From assembly GCF_007992215.1 (NCBI RefSeq), contig NZ_BJZV01000004.1, positions 1 through 64,000 of the forward strand: a DNA stretch of 64,000 nucleotides. The letters run 5' to 3'. The DNA is from Methylobacterium gnaphalii. Lineage in GTDB: Bacteria > Pseudomonadota > Alphaproteobacteria > Rhizobiales > Beijerinckiaceae. Made by a program: the position numbers and the translations under genes. Shown one piece after another: positions 9,230 to 17,740 of the stretch (positions are counted from its first letter, which is position 1; every line of letters starts with the position of its first letter). The notes under the pieces are model-generated. The model ran no database searches. It worked only from the letters and a program-made list of their open reading frames with translations, and had not been told where the DNA came from.

Positions 9230-9685
9230 ATGCGCCTGACCCGCTACACCGACTACGCCTTGAGAACATTGATTTATTTGGGCCTGAACGAGCCGCGGTC
9301 GAGTTCGATCGCCGAGGTCGCGCAAGCCTATGGCATCTCCGAAAACCACCTGACGAAGGTCGTCCACCAGCTCGGAAAGCTCGGGCTCATCCGGACGACG
9401 CGAGGACGGGGTGGCGGTTTGCGCCTTGGAAAGCCGGCCGAGGACATCGTGATCGGCGCCGTCGTCCGTCAAACCGAGGATGATCTCGCCCTGGTGGAGT
9501 GCTTCGCCTCCGGAGCCTGCGCCATCACGGCGCCATGTCGTCTACGGAAGGCTCTGGGTGAAGCCTTGGCGGCCTTCCTGTCCGTGCTCGACGGCTACAC
9601 CCTTGCTGATCTGCTCGGCGAAGGTGCCGGGGCGGAGATTGCAAGACTGCTGAGTCTTCCTCCTACGGCTGAGGTGCGGATCTAG
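9230..9685 (+). CDS. nsrR: Rrf2-family nitric-oxide-sensing repressor NsrR
   Basis: Iron-sulfur cluster repressor of nitric-oxide detoxification genes. It is a 151-residue Rrf2 protein with an N-terminal winged helix (YGISENHLTKVVHQL is the recognition part) and three cysteines at 91, 97 and 103 in the C-x5-C-x5-C spacing used by NsrR to hold its cluster. Position next to hmp and the palindrome between them make NsrR more likely than IscR or RirA. The start ATG follows GAAGGAAG. It is monocistronic. Confidence 0.93.
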   Translation: MRLTRYTDYALRTLIYLGLNEPRSSSIAEVAQAYGISENHLTKVVHQLGKLGLIRTTRGRGGGLRLGKPAEDIVIGAVVRQTEDDLALVECFASGACAITAPCRLRKALGEALAAFLSVLDGYTLADLLGEGAGAEIARLLSLPPTAEVRI

Positions 9686-9799
9686 CTTGGCCTATCCGAG
9701 CGAATTCCTCTCCGCTTGATCGAGACAGGCGTGTCCCAGGATGGAGGAAGGTTCTTCGCTCGCGGTGAGTACGAGCCTGCCACCGGCGATGCACCGGGT

Positions 9800-10249
9800 T
9801 CACAGTCGATGTGCGCGCTTCGCCGACCGTTTGGCTTTCCCCATCAGCCCCAAATGGCTGACGCCGAAACCCTCGGGGTATTTGAGGCCGTATCCCAGGC
9901 CACGGTCGAAGCCGATATGGGCTGCCCAGATGAGGCCGACATTCAGGAACGAGGTCGACTGCGCCAGAACCGCCCAGGTGATGCAGGCGAGCGGCAGAAC
10001 ATACCAGTGAACGAGGTTGTACGACGCCGCTCCCGTTCGGCGCCCAGCAAGGTAGCCAGCCATGCTCAGGTCGGGCAGGAAGAAGAGCGCGGCGAACAGC
10101 CACCAACTCCCGCCGTACCACGCGTAGCTCACCGAACTGGCGATCAGGACGGACAGACCTTCGAGTCGTAGAAGGATCTGCGGCCACCCGCTGACGATCC
10201 CGTTTTCCGCGCCAGCAAATGAGCGCGCTCGCAACACGTTCCTTGTCAA
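9800..10249 (-). CDS. DUF4260 family membrane protein
   Basis: Small integral membrane protein of unknown function. It shows the DUF4260 signature: a start at about LLRLEGLSVL, then GGSWWLFAALFFLPDLSM, a YNLVHWYVLP helix, and a C-terminal HIGFDRGLGYGLKYPEGF. About four helices are expected. I favour a TTG start at 10249 with GGAGAG six bases upstream; GTG at 10237 is the alternative. The TTG overlaps the stop of a doubtful upstream frame. Confidence 0.78.
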   Translation of the reverse strand: MTRNVLRARSFAGAENGIVSGWPQILLRLEGLSVLIASSVSYAWYGGSWWLFAALFFLPDLSMAGYLAGRRTGAASYNLVHWYVLPLACITWAVLAQSTSFLNVGLIWAAHIGFDRGLGYGLKYPEGFGVSHLGLMGKAKRSAKRAHRL

Positions 10250-10464
10250 AACGGCTCTCCATCGTTGCAAGGTCGGGATCGGCTCAGCCGTCCGGCGGCT
10301 CGGTGAACGGTGTCGAGGTTGCAGAGCAGCATGACATCCCGTGAAAGCCCAGGGAGAACCGCTTCCATCGTCGCCCATTGGGCTGGCCGGTCCCACTGCG
10401 ACGGAGCCGGGTCCGCGCCGGAAACCATCATCGGCGGGTCGGTCAGGTGCAAGGATCCGGTCAA
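10246..10464 (-). CDS. doubtful small hypothetical protein
   Basis: A 72-residue frame whose ATG overlaps the stop of the frame before it (ATGA) and whose stop overlaps the TTG start of the DUF4260 gene. The overlaps suggest coupling, but no domain is recognised and the composition is only weakly protein-like. Confidence 0.22.
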   Translation of the reverse strand: MTGSLHLTDPPMMVSGADPAPSQWDRPAQWATMEAVLPGLSRDVMLLCNLDTVHRAAGRLSRSRPCNDGEPF

Positions 10465-10757
10465 ATGCAGGCGTGGTCGCGATGCACGCCGTGGGCCAAG
10501 TGCGCGACCTCTGTAATCCAGATGCCGCCGGGCGCGCCGAGGGCTGGCTCGTCGGAGTCACCGACGACGCTCGGATCCGGCGCCGCGATAGATCGAGCTT
10601 CAGGCGCGAGTGGATACGAGGCAACGGGATAAGCGGGACGTGCCGCCCGAGTGTCACGGGGCGACACCGCTCCCTCGGGCCGAGCGAATGCTTCTGCCCG
10701 TGCAAGCTGGTCAGCAATCGCCGATGGCCGGCGAAACGCCTCGCCTTCGATCGCCAC
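10461..10757 (-). CDS. doubtful small hypothetical protein
   Basis: A 98-residue Ala/Pro-rich frame with a GTG start and no clear ribosome site. Its third-codon GC is roughly two thirds by hand count, lower than expected for established genes in DNA of this kind. It is kept only because it lies in a head-to-tail chain of minus-strand frames between 11190 and 9800. Confidence 0.28.
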   Translation of the reverse strand: MAIEGEAFRRPSAIADQLARAEAFARPEGAVSPRDTRAARPAYPVASYPLAPEARSIAAPDPSVVGDSDEPALGAPGGIWITEVAHLAHGVHRDHACI

Positions 10758-10798
10758 GCGGCCGACGGATGGGAACGGTGGCGTCGAAGGATTAGGGT

Positions 10799-11017
10799 TC
10801 AGTGGGACCGATCGGGCTCGTTACCGTCCGCATCGTGGGCATGGTGGCGATCACGCTCCCCACCGCCGCCAGAAATCTTCGAGGTCTGGCCGCTTGTCGT
10901 TTCACCTTCCCTCGGCCCTCGACCCTTGGTCGGATCAGGAAGGTCAGGACGCTGGTGGCTGCTACCGGGCCCGCCATGGTGACGGTCGGCTGCTGGGGTC
11001 TTTGAGGATGTACTCAT
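10799..11017 (-). CDS. possible small disordered protein
   Basis: A 72-residue hydrophilic frame rich in Gly, Ser, His and Asp. Its ATG overlaps the stop of the preceding small gene (ATGA). It has no recognisable domain and would be intrinsically disordered. Overlap with a better-supported gene is the only support. Confidence 0.35.
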   Translation of the reverse strand: MSTSSKTPAADRHHGGPGSSHQRPDLPDPTKGRGPREGETTSGQTSKISGGGGERDRHHAHDADGNEPDRSH

Positions 11018-11190
11018 CGATCCTGCTGAAGCCCTTTGTTGGTGGTGTTCACTTTGCTGTTGCCCTGTTGTCCGGTCTTGTCGGGATTCACGGGCGACGG
11101 CTCGGAGGTGTTCTTCGAGGCAACCTCGGCACTTCCAGGGCCCTTATCGGATCGGTTGGCAGGCGGGACCGGCGGCGGCTGTGTGGACAT
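11014..11190 (-). CDS. small Asn/Gln-rich hydrophilic protein
   Basis: A 58-residue protein with no cysteine and a proline-rich head (STQPPPVPPANRSDKGPG), and a tail of the form GQQGNSKVNTTN-GLQQDR. I recognise this kind of tail from short hypothetical proteins of Methylobacterium-like bacteria; the function is unknown. The ATG at 11190 is preceded by AAAGGG, and a near-consensus EcfG promoter ends 27 bases upstream, so a general-stress role is plausible. Confidence 0.6.
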   Translation of the reverse strand: MSTQPPPVPPANRSDKGPGSAEVASKNTSEPSPVNPDKTGQQGNSKVNTTNKGLQQDR

Positions 11191-11216
11191 GGCAAACCCT
11201 TTCGATCTCCATGGCC

Positions 11217-11241
11217 AACCCCGCCCCTCAGCATCTGTTCC
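11217..11241 (-). promoter_or_regulatory. candidate EcfG-type promoter
   Basis: On the minus strand: GGAAC-N16-GGTT. The EcfG consensus is GGAAC-N16/17-CGTT, so only one base of the -10 element differs. The start codon of the small protein at 11190 lies 26 bases beyond the -10. Confidence 0.45.
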
Positions 11242-11450
11242 TGGGTCCGAGCTGGCAGGAGGGAGGGTCAAAGTCTCCAGCCGAAGGGTCGGCTCCCGCA
11301 CATCGTTCCTTCGTAGATTGTCTCTCGACTTACCTGGCACCTCGCGCTTTCTAGAGGGGCATTGTGCGCTGCAACACATGCCGAACTGACCAGCGGGAAA
11401 TTTGCCGGCTGCTCACAGTTCTCCCGGCTCCTTCTCTTTCAGGATGAGCA

Positions 11451-11741
11451 ATGTCAAAGTTCGGTTTCGCAATCGCAGCAGCCCTCGCGTTGACCACACC
11501 TTCCGTGGCGCAGACCGCAATCCCTGCGGGGCAGTCGGCCGTCGTTCCCGGCTATGCGACGTCTACCGGTGTCATCATCGCCGGACAGAACAACACAGGT
11601 GGTGATGTCGATCTGACCATCCCGCGCGGTGCCACCGGTGCCGATACATATCAGTCGGACTCAGCCGCAGCCGGCAACTCGAACCAGCCTGAGCGGGCCG
11701 TGCCGCAAGGAAGCGGTGGTGGTGGCAGCAATTCGAACTGA
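11451..11741 (+). CDS. small secreted hypothetical protein
   Basis: A 96-residue protein with a cleavable signal peptide (about 1-20, ending VAQT-like after SVAQ). The mature part has a beta-rich middle (VVPGYATSTGVIIAG) and a low-complexity Gly/Ser/Asn tail. The ATG follows AGGA at six bases. A clear terminator hairpin lies 20 bases after the stop, which supports a single-gene unit. Function is unknown. Confidence 0.75.
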   Translation: MSKFGFAIAAALALTTPSVAQTAIPAGQSAVVPGYATSTGVIIAGQNNTGGDVDLTIPRGATGADTYQSDSAAAGNSNQPERAVPQGSGGGGSNSN

Positions 11742-11760
11742 GCGTTCGAAGCTCCAGATG

Positions 11761-11792
11761 AGCCCGTCCGGTTCGCCGCGGCGGGCTTTTTC
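11761..11792 (+). terminator. Rho-independent terminator after the secreted protein
   Basis: AGCCCG at 11761-11766 pairs with CGGGCT at 11782-11787, with additional CCG/CGG pairing inside, and a run of T follows at once. Confidence 0.8.
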
Positions 11793-11830
11793 TATGGTCC
11801 GTCGAACTAACAGCGCCGGAAGGAAGTTTC

Positions 11831-12175
11831 GTGTGTCCAGATGCGGAGGGATGCGTGTCAGACACCAACTCGATCACAGCCTCGTTTCCAACCCTCGAAG
11901 CGGCGCGGTCCGCTCGCAAACGGCTGGCTCGCGCGGGTTTCGCCCGCAACAGTATCGATATCGAGCGGCGCCGTGACGATTTCGAGGTCAGCATCAGGAC
12001 GCGAGACGAGAACCGGCGCCGGGCCGAGGCCATCCTGCATCGGCAGTCCATGCCCCTGGATGTCGGCCAGGTTGCCGACGGCGCACGGAGCTTTGTCGAA
12101 CGCAATCGCGGCTTGAGCATCGGTCTCGCAGCACTGGCGGGCTTCATGCTGTTTGGTCTCACGAACCGACGCTGA
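11831..12175 (+). CDS. small protein with C-terminal membrane helix
   Basis: A 114-residue protein. The head (about 15-55) resembles a ferredoxin-like alpha/beta unit (ITASFPTLEAARSARKRLA, then a strand DIERRRDDFEVSI), as in general-stress proteins that read a per-residue deviation; this likeness is weak. A basic stretch and a single membrane helix near the end (LSIGLAALAGFMLFGL) follow. The GTG start has GGAAGGAAG four bases upstream. The function is not known. Confidence 0.65.
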   Translation: MCPDAEGCVSDTNSITASFPTLEAARSARKRLARAGFARNSIDIERRRDDFEVSIRTRDENRRRAEAILHRQSMPLDVGQVADGARSFVERNRGLSIGLAALAGFMLFGLTNRR

Positions 12176-12271
12176 CGCGAGATTGGGGAGTGGAACGGCG
12201 GCTGACGCTGCTCGTGTAGGCGACCCGATGGGCCGCGTTGCGTCTCAGTTATCTGGAACCGCAATTTGCCA

Positions 12272-12306
12272 GCCTTGTTTTCCAACAAGGCGCGCTTTGG
12301 CGCGCC
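12272..12306. terminator. two hairpins in tandem
   Basis: GCCTTGTT-ttcc-AACAAGGC at 12272-12291, then GGCGCGC-tttg-GCGCGCC at 12289-12306. The two perfect stems share bases at 12289-12291, so they would compete. They lie between the gene ending at 12175 and the one starting at 12416. Confidence 0.5.
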
Positions 12307-12415
12307 GCGACATCCAAAAAGGATCACGACCATTCGGACGATCGAACTCACCCGCTCCTGACGGGCGATCTCCAGAGGACGCCGTCGCGAGCGCAGCCCT
12401 CACGGAGGATGTGCG

Positions 12416-13204
12416 ATGACGATGGCGACCGATTTCATCTCGAGCCATGCCCACCCGCTGCCAAGGATCCGCAGGCTCGCCCTGTCCGATCTCAAGGCTG
12501 CGTTAATGGACGGCCTCGACGATTTCCGTGCGATGCCGACCCATGCGCTCTTCGTCGTCGTGATCTACCCGATCACCGGTCTGCTGATCGGTGCCGCGAC
12601 CCTCAATGCCGAGCTGATTCCGTTGCTGTTCCCGCTGGCCTCCGGCTTCGCGTTGGTCGGCCCCTTCGCCGCGCTCGGTCTCTACGAGATGAGCCGACGT
12701 CGCGAACAGGGCCTCGATCCATCCTGGATGCATGCCTATGGAGCCCTGCAAACACCGTCGGCCGGCGCGATCCTGTCGGTTGGACTTCTCCTGGCCGCGA
12801 TCTTACTCGCGTGGCTCGTCAGCGCGCTGGGGCTGCATTGGGCGCTCTTCGGAGACCGCGCCCACAGTTCGGTCTCCGCCTTCGCGCAGGAAGTGCTGAC
12901 GACCGAGCGCGGCTGGACCATGATCATCGTCGGCAACCTTGCCGGTTTCGCCTTCTCGCTGCTCGCATTGGCGGTGAGTGTCATCTCGCTGCCGATGCTC
13001 GTGGACCGACACGTCGATGCACTCACCGCGGTGCGCACCTCGATGGCGGTCGTCCAGAAGAATCCCGACACGATGTTGGCCTGGGGCTTTATCGTAGCGG
13101 GGCTGCTCGTCATCGGGATGCTGCCGCTCTTCGTCGGGCTCGCCGTTGTCCTGCCGATCCTCGGCCATGCAACCTGGCACCTGTACCGACGCGCGGTGAC
13201 TTGA
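12416..13204 (+). CDS. DUF2189 domain integral membrane protein
   Basis: A 262-residue inner-membrane protein with about six helices. The head IRRLALSDLKAALMDGLDDFRAMPTHALF is the usual DUF2189 lead-in, and FALVGPFAALGLYEMSRRREQG is the family's central motif. Such proteins often lie near respiratory oxidase genes, and this one converges on the oxidase operon; a direct role is not shown. The ATG at 12416 follows GAGGATGTGCG. An ATG three codons later is possible. Confidence 0.85.
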   Translation: MTMATDFISSHAHPLPRIRRLALSDLKAALMDGLDDFRAMPTHALFVVVIYPITGLLIGAATLNAELIPLLFPLASGFALVGPFAALGLYEMSRRREQGLDPSWMHAYGALQTPSAGAILSVGLLLAAILLAWLVSALGLHWALFGDRAHSSVSAFAQEVLTTERGWTMIIVGNLAGFAFSLLALAVSVISLPMLVDRHVDALTAVRTSMAVVQKNPDTMLAWGFIVAGLLVIGMLPLFVGLAVVLPILGHATWHLYRRAVT

Positions 13205-13368
13205 GAGCCGCCATCCGCGGGGCTGAAATTCACACGTGATCGCAACAGCTTACCGTCGTGGCGAGACGGTACGGCGGCGGCGCGTTGCCCGTCATGGTGA
13301 GAGGTCAAGAGAGCCGAAACGAGGCGTCGGGTTCGGCAGAGGGCATCAGCCAGGATGGGAATGAGCTG

Positions 13369-13394
13369 CATCACAACCCGAGACGGTTGTGATG
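13369..13394. terminator. perfect inverted repeat between convergent genes
   Basis: CATCACAACC-cgagac-GGTTGTGATG, a ten-base perfect stem with a six-base loop. It lies between the ends of the DUF2189 gene and the oxidase operon, so it may terminate both. There is no T-run on either side. Confidence 0.55.
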
Positions 13395-13476
13395 GCCTGC
13401 CAAACCCTGTCCGGGGCAGATCTGGGAACCCGGCCCATCCCTCCGTTTCCGGGAAGGTTCTCCAACGCTGACGTGT

Positions 13477-13779
13477 TCAGACGTTCGCGAGACGGCTGAA
13501 GGTATCGCTCAGCGTGAGGGCGAACAGGATCGATGCCCAGAACAGGCCGCAGACAGCGGCGAGCCGAACCAGCGCGCTGGCTTCATTGAGGCGCATGAAG
13601 AGCACTGCGACAAGCGTCGCCTGCGCCGCTGCGATCCCGAAATTGACCGCGACGGTCCAGCCACCGAACGGCCCGTAGGCAGCGAGCCAGCTCAGGCCCA
13701 GAAGTGCGATCAAGATCGCCCAGACGACGAGGCTCCGCAGCCAGATCGCTCGAGCCGGAGATTGCCGTTGCTCGCTCAT
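13477..13779 (-). CDS. ctaF: cytochrome c oxidase subunit IV-like
   Basis: A 100-residue membrane protein with three helices, matching the small CyoD/CtaF-type subunit IV (a helix after the basic RAIWLRSLVVW, a second around NFGIAAAQATLVAVLFMRL and a third around LAAVCGLFWASILF). The ATG at 13779 overlaps the stop of the subunit III gene. It is the last gene of the act-cta operon and helps assembly of subunit I and III, as known for the family. Confidence 0.85.
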   Translation of the reverse strand: MSEQRQSPARAIWLRSLVVWAILIALLGLSWLAAYGPFGGWTVAVNFGIAAAQATLVAVLFMRLNEASALVRLAAVCGLFWASILFALTLSDTFSRLANV

Positions 13780-14441
13780 CCGGCCCGTCCGGCGAGATAG
13801 AGGGCCGGATAGAGGAAGATCCAGACCACGTCGACGAAGCCCCAATACAGCAGGGCGATTTCGACCTGCGCGTTGCCGACGAGCCATTCGTGATCGCGAA
13901 GGCCTTTCCCGATCAGCCGTCCGACCAGGCCGATGCCGATCGAGAGGTGGATCGCGTGCACGCCCGTGGAGAGCCAGTAGAAGCCGAAGAACAGCTGCGC
14001 CGGTGCCTGTGCGAGCGCGAACCGTGGCCCGGGCACGAGGTGCTTCTCGATATCCTCACGATACTCCAGCCCCTTCACCACCAGGAAGGCGAGGCCGAGG
14101 GCAGCGGTCGCTGCGAGGCACCACAGCGTCAATCGGCGCAGGCCGTCGTGCTCTGCGGCCCGCGATGCGACGGAGGCGGTGAGGCCGCTGGTGAGAAGGA
14201 TCGCCGTGTTCAGCGTGCCGTAGACGATGTTGGTCTCGCGGGCGGCCGCGGCGAAGGCGTCGGCGTGCTCGATCCGCATGGCGGCGTAGAGCAGGAAGAT
14301 CGCGCCGAAGAACAGCACCTCGCTGGCGATGAACACCCAGATGCCGAAGGTCGCGCCGGAGCGCTGGAGCGCGAACGCTTTGGACTCGCTGAGCCCGAGT
14401 TCGTCCCAGGGCTCGCGGATCAGCTTCCCGACGGCACTCAC
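13776..14441 (-). CDS. ctaE: cytochrome c oxidase subunit III
   Basis: A 221-residue heme-copper oxidase subunit III with five helices. It contains [18 protein letters not shown] at the head, the family's [11 protein letters not shown] motif (conserved His-x-x-His), and the [32 protein letters not shown] end. The short length is typical of caa3/bo3-type subunit III. It overlaps subunit I and IV by four bases on each side, so the three are translationally coupled. Confidence 0.95.
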   Translation of the reverse strand: MSAVGKLIREPWDELGLSESKAFALQRSGATFGIWVFIASEVLFFGAIFLLYAAMRIEHADAFAAAARETNIVYGTLNTAILLTSGLTASVASRAAEHDGLRRLTLWCLAATAALGLAFLVVKGLEYREDIEKHLVPGPRFALAQAPAQLFFGFYWLSTGVHAIHLSIGIGLVGRLIGKGLRDHEWLVGNAQVEIALLYWGFVDVVWIFLYPALYLAGRAG

Positions 14442-16135
14442 GTCAGAGATCCCTGAGAGGGGACACGCGGCTGATCTTTGATCGGTGGGGTGCTTTCAGG
14501 GTGGTAGTTATAGGGCTGTGCCAGCACCTCCGGATTGCCGAAGAAATTCTGCCGCGGCGGCGGCGAGGTGGTTCGCCACTCGAGCCCGGACGCGTTCCAG
14601 GGATCGTTGGGCGCGCGGCTCCCGAAGAAGACCGACCAGGTCAGGTAACCCAGCGGCATCAGATAGGCGGCGGCGAGCACGGCTGCCCCCGCGGAGGAGA
14701 GCACGTTCCAGACCTGAAACTCCGGCGGGTAGACGTGGTAGCGCCGCGGCATGCCGAGGTAGCCGGCAATGAATTGCGGGAAGAAGGTCAGGTTGAAGCC
14801 GAAGAACATCAGGATCGCGGCGAAACGCGCCCAGGCTTCCGGATACATGCGTCCGGTGATCTTCGGCCACCAGAAGTGCAGACCGGCGAAGTAGGCCGAG
14901 ACCGAGGCGCCGACCATGATGTAGTGGAAATGCGCAACGACAAAGTAGGTGTCCTGCACATGCACGTCGATCGGCACCGAGGCGAGGAAAAGCCCGGTTA
15001 GGCCGCCGACCGTGAACAGCCCGAGGAAGCCGAGCGCGTAGAGCATCGGCGACTCGAAGCCGATCTGGCCGCGATAGAGCGTGGCGGTCCAGTTGAAGAC
15101 CTTGATGGCCGAGGGCACGGCCACGATGAAGGACAGGAAGGAGAAGACCAGCGCGGCGTAGGGCGACATCCCCGAGGTGAACATGTGATGGCCCCAGGTG
15201 AAGAAGCCGATCATCGCGATCGCCACGAGCGCGTAGACCATGAAGGAGTAGCCGAAGATGCGCCGCCGCGCGTAGCAGGTGATCACCTCCGAGATCACAC
15301 CCATGGCTGGTAGAACCATGATGTAGACGGCCGGGTGCGAGTAGAACCAGAACAGGTGTTGGAACAGGATCGGGTCGCCGCCGCGGGCCGGATCGAAGAT
15401 TGGCAGGCCGAAGCTGCGCTCGGCGACGACGAGCGTCAGTGTGACTGCGAGCACCGGCGTCGCCAACACGAAGATAAGGCTCGTCGTATACATCGCCCAG
15501 ACGAAGAGCGGCAGCCGGAACCAGGTCATTCCGGGCGCGCGCAGGTAATGCACCGTCGCGATGAAGTTCACGCCGGTGGCGATGGTCGAGAAGCCAGAGA
15601 CGAGCACGCCGAGAACGGCGAGCGTGACGAAGCTGTTGGAAAAGGTGGTCGAGTAGGGGACGTAGAAGGTCCAGCCGGTATCGATGCCTCCGGCCAGCAC
15701 GGCCGCGAGCGTCAGCAGGCCGCCGCCGAGGTTGAGGTACCAGCTGACGAGATTGAGCTTTGGGAAGGCGAGGTCGCGCGCACCGATCATCAGCGGCAGC
15801 AGGAAATTGCCCATCGTCGTCGGAATCGACGGGATAAGGAAGAACCACACCATGACGATGCCGTGGAGCGAGAACAGCTTGTTGTAGGTGTCCGACCCGA
15901 CGAGGTCGGCCTGCGGTGTGAACAGCTCCAGCCGCACGAGCGTCGCGGCGATGCCGCCGACGAAGAAGAAGAACGTGATCACGACGGCGTAGAGGATCGC
16001 GATGCGCTTGTGGTCGGTCGTCGCCAGCCAGGACAGCAGTGTGCGCCCGTCCGCGAGGTAGCTGGCCGGCAGCTCCAGCGGCAGCTCTCTCGGGTTCGCG
16101 AGTGTGGTGGCATCCGCCGTCGCGCCGCTGCTCAT
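14438..16135 (-). CDS. ctaD: cytochrome c oxidase subunit I
   Basis: Catalytic subunit holding haem a and the haem a3-CuB centre; reduces oxygen to water and pumps protons. Key elements: [11 protein letters not shown] (helix II His), [13 protein letters not shown] with the His-Tyr cross-link pair, GHHMFTSGM (two CuB ligands), and [17 protein letters not shown] (haem ligands). I chose ATG at 16135 because GGAGGAG lies nine bases before it; an ATG at 16156 is possible but lacks a site. It is 565 residues, the usual size. Confidence 0.96.
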   Translation of the reverse strand: MSSGATADATTLANPRELPLELPASYLADGRTLLSWLATTDHKRIAILYAVVITFFFFVGGIAATLVRLELFTPQADLVGSDTYNKLFSLHGIVMVWFFLIPSIPTTMGNFLLPLMIGARDLAFPKLNLVSWYLNLGGGLLTLAAVLAGGIDTGWTFYVPYSTTFSNSFVTLAVLGVLVSGFSTIATGVNFIATVHYLRAPGMTWFRLPLFVWAMYTTSLIFVLATPVLAVTLTLVVAERSFGLPIFDPARGGDPILFQHLFWFYSHPAVYIMVLPAMGVISEVITCYARRRIFGYSFMVYALVAIAMIGFFTWGHHMFTSGMSPYAALVFSFLSFIVAVPSAIKVFNWTATLYRGQIGFESPMLYALGFLGLFTVGGLTGLFLASVPIDVHVQDTYFVVAHFHYIMVGASVSAYFAGLHFWWPKITGRMYPEAWARFAAILMFFGFNLTFFPQFIAGYLGMPRRYHVYPPEFQVWNVLSSAGAAVLAAAYLMPLGYLTWSVFFGSRAPNDPWNASGLEWRTTSPPPRQNFFGNPEVLAQPYNYHPESTPPIKDQPRVPSQGSLT

Positions 16136-16157
16136 CGGGGCATTCTCCTCCGACATT

Positions 16158-17222
16158 TCATGGTCGCGGCGTCTGGGCGGGCGCGCCCGGCACCATGGCG
16201 GGGCTGCGAGGGCTCGCTGAGGACTGACCCGGCGCACAGATGTTCTGCGAGGGCTCGAGGCTCAACGACTGAATCAGGTCGAGCTTGTCGGTGCCGAGCC
16301 GGATGTAGGCGACGAGGCTCTGGATCTCGCCGTCCGTCAGAAGGCCTTCGTAGCTCGGCATGATCGGCTCGTAGCCGACGACCACGTCCCGCTTCGGCTG
16401 CAGAATCGAATCGCGCAGATAAGCCTCATCCACCGTAGCGGTGCGATTGCCTTCGAGCGGCACGGCCTGTCCCCAAATGCCGGCAAGCGAGGGCGCATGC
16501 ACCTTCGAGCCGGCATCGTGGCAGCCCGAGCAGCCGCGCGCGGTGAACAGGCGCTCGCCGAGTTCGGCGAGGCCGTCGCGCTCGGGTTGCGCCGAGAGCC
16601 AGCGGGCATAGTCCTGCGGTTCCATCACGATCACCCGGCCGAGCATGCGGGAATGGTCGGTGCCGCAGAATTCGGTGCAGAGCAGATGAAAGCTGCCGGT
16701 CTTGGTCGCCTGAAACCAGGTTTCAGTCTGCTGGTAGGGCAGGGCATCGCGCTTCAGGCGGAAGGCCGGGATGTAGAAGGAATGGATCACGTCCTGCGAA
16801 GTCAGGATCAGTCGCACCGGCGCGCCCACCGGGACGTGCAGCTCGTTGATCTCGCGCGCACCGCTCGCGCTCTGCGTCTTCCACATCCACTGCTTGGCGA
16901 CGACGTGAACCTCCATGGCGTCCTTGGGGGCCGAATAGGCGCCGATCTCGATGGAGGTCGCCCACCAGAAGATGAAGAGGAACACGAACAGGGTCGCGGC
17001 CGTCCAGCCGATCTCGAACTCGCTTGAAACCAGGCTCGGTAACTCACCGCGGTTGGCGCGCGAGCCGCGCCGGAAACGGATCGCGAAGGTGACGACCAGT
17101 CCGATGACGAGAGCGACGATTCCCGCGGAGATCAGGGTGAGGCCGGTGAAGATCATGTCGACCTTCGCCGCCTGAACCGACGCGGATTCCGGTTTGAGGA
17201 AGGCGGGGATGAGATTTCCCAT
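16158..17222 (-). CDS. ctaC: cytochrome c oxidase subunit II with fused cytochrome c domain (caa3 type)
   Basis: Accepts electrons at a CuA centre. The 354 residues give two membrane helices (about 22-50 and 72-92), a cupredoxin domain with CuA ligands H148, C182, C186, H190 and M193 (within [12 protein letters not shown]), and a C-terminal cytochrome c domain with CSGCH at 231-235 and a likely Met ligand in the [10 protein letters not shown] segment. The fusion marks it as caa3 type. It follows the small membrane gene with a one-base TGATG overlap. In known ACIII-oxidase supercomplexes this haem links the two enzymes. Confidence 0.95.
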   Translation of the reverse strand: MGNLIPAFLKPESASVQAAKVDMIFTGLTLISAGIVALVIGLVVTFAIRFRRGSRANRGELPSLVSSEFEIGWTAATLFVFLFIFWWATSIEIGAYSAPKDAMEVHVVAKQWMWKTQSASGAREINELHVPVGAPVRLILTSQDVIHSFYIPAFRLKRDALPYQQTETWFQATKTGSFHLLCTEFCGTDHSRMLGRVIVMEPQDYARWLSAQPERDGLAELGERLFTARGCSGCHDAGSKVHAPSLAGIWGQAVPLEGNRTATVDEAYLRDSILQPKRDVVVGYEPIMPSYEGLLTDGEIQSLVAYIRLGTDKLDLIQSLSLEPSQNICAPGQSSASPRSPAMVPGAPAQTPRP

Positions 17223-17740
17223 CAGTGCGCCTCCTCGCCGGCCGTTGAAGCCGGCGTCCGCACGGCGCCCGGTTGAGCGTCGGGCGAGGCCACGGTGCCG
17301 GACGCGCCGCCACGGCTGCCGAGAGCAGGCACGATCTCGGGCTGAATCGGCGCTGCATAAGCGGCCTGCCCACGCTCGGACAGCCGCCGCATCGCTTCTT
17401 CGATGGGCATGCGGGCGATGCCCTTTTCCCGGTCCAGCCAGGCATAGCCGGCAAGGCGTGCGCGCTGATCCTTGAGAAAGGCTGCGAGGTCCGCTGCGGG
17501 GCTCTGCTGCAACCGTGGCGCCGGAAAGGTCCGTGGTGCGGTGAGGAGCGGGCTCGGCACCTCACTGCGATAGTAGTAGCGGATACCGGCGAGCGTCGCC
17601 GCGGTGAAAACAACGATGAACAACCCGGTCAGCAGTACCGGGCGCAGCGCGATCGAGGGCTCTTCGGCTCCCGGCGGCGCATGGCCGACGATATCGTCGT
17701 GCACTTGCGTATGGAGTTGGCCCCGCGCGGCGTCAGGCAT
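17222..17740 (-). CDS. single-helix membrane protein of the act-cta operon
   Basis: A 172-residue protein of unknown function. It has a cytoplasmic head of about 30 residues, one helix (about 32-52, VLLTGLFIVVFTAATLAGI), then a periplasmic segment with LKDQRARLAGYAWLDREKGIARMPIEEAMRRL and a disordered Pro/Ala tail. This core, with a tyrosine/tryptophan and the 'MPIEEAM' stretch, resembles proteins placed at the same site in other act-cox clusters. The ATG at 17740 overlaps actF by eight bases. Its place between ActF and subunit II suggests a link or assembly role; this is inference. Confidence 0.78.
   Translation of the reverse strand: MPDAARGQLHTQVHDDIVGHAPPGAEEPSIALRPVLLTGLFIVVFTAATLAGIRYYYRSEVPSPLLTAPRTFPAPRLQQSPAADLAAFLKDQRARLAGYAWLDREKGIARMPIEEAMRRLSERGQAAYAAPIQPEIVPALGSRGGASGTVASPDAQPGAVRTPASTAGEEAH

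Noticed and set aside
10341..11316. Long plus-strand frames across 10.3-11.3 kb
   Set aside because: They are Arg/Ser/Pro-rich in the manner of antisense shadows, have no domain or ribosome site, and oppose better minus-strand frames.
15335..16363. 342-residue plus-strand frame opposite the oxidase genes
   Set aside because: Highly charged Arg/Glu/His-rich composition, typical of the strand opposite a membrane-protein gene with high GC; no motif.
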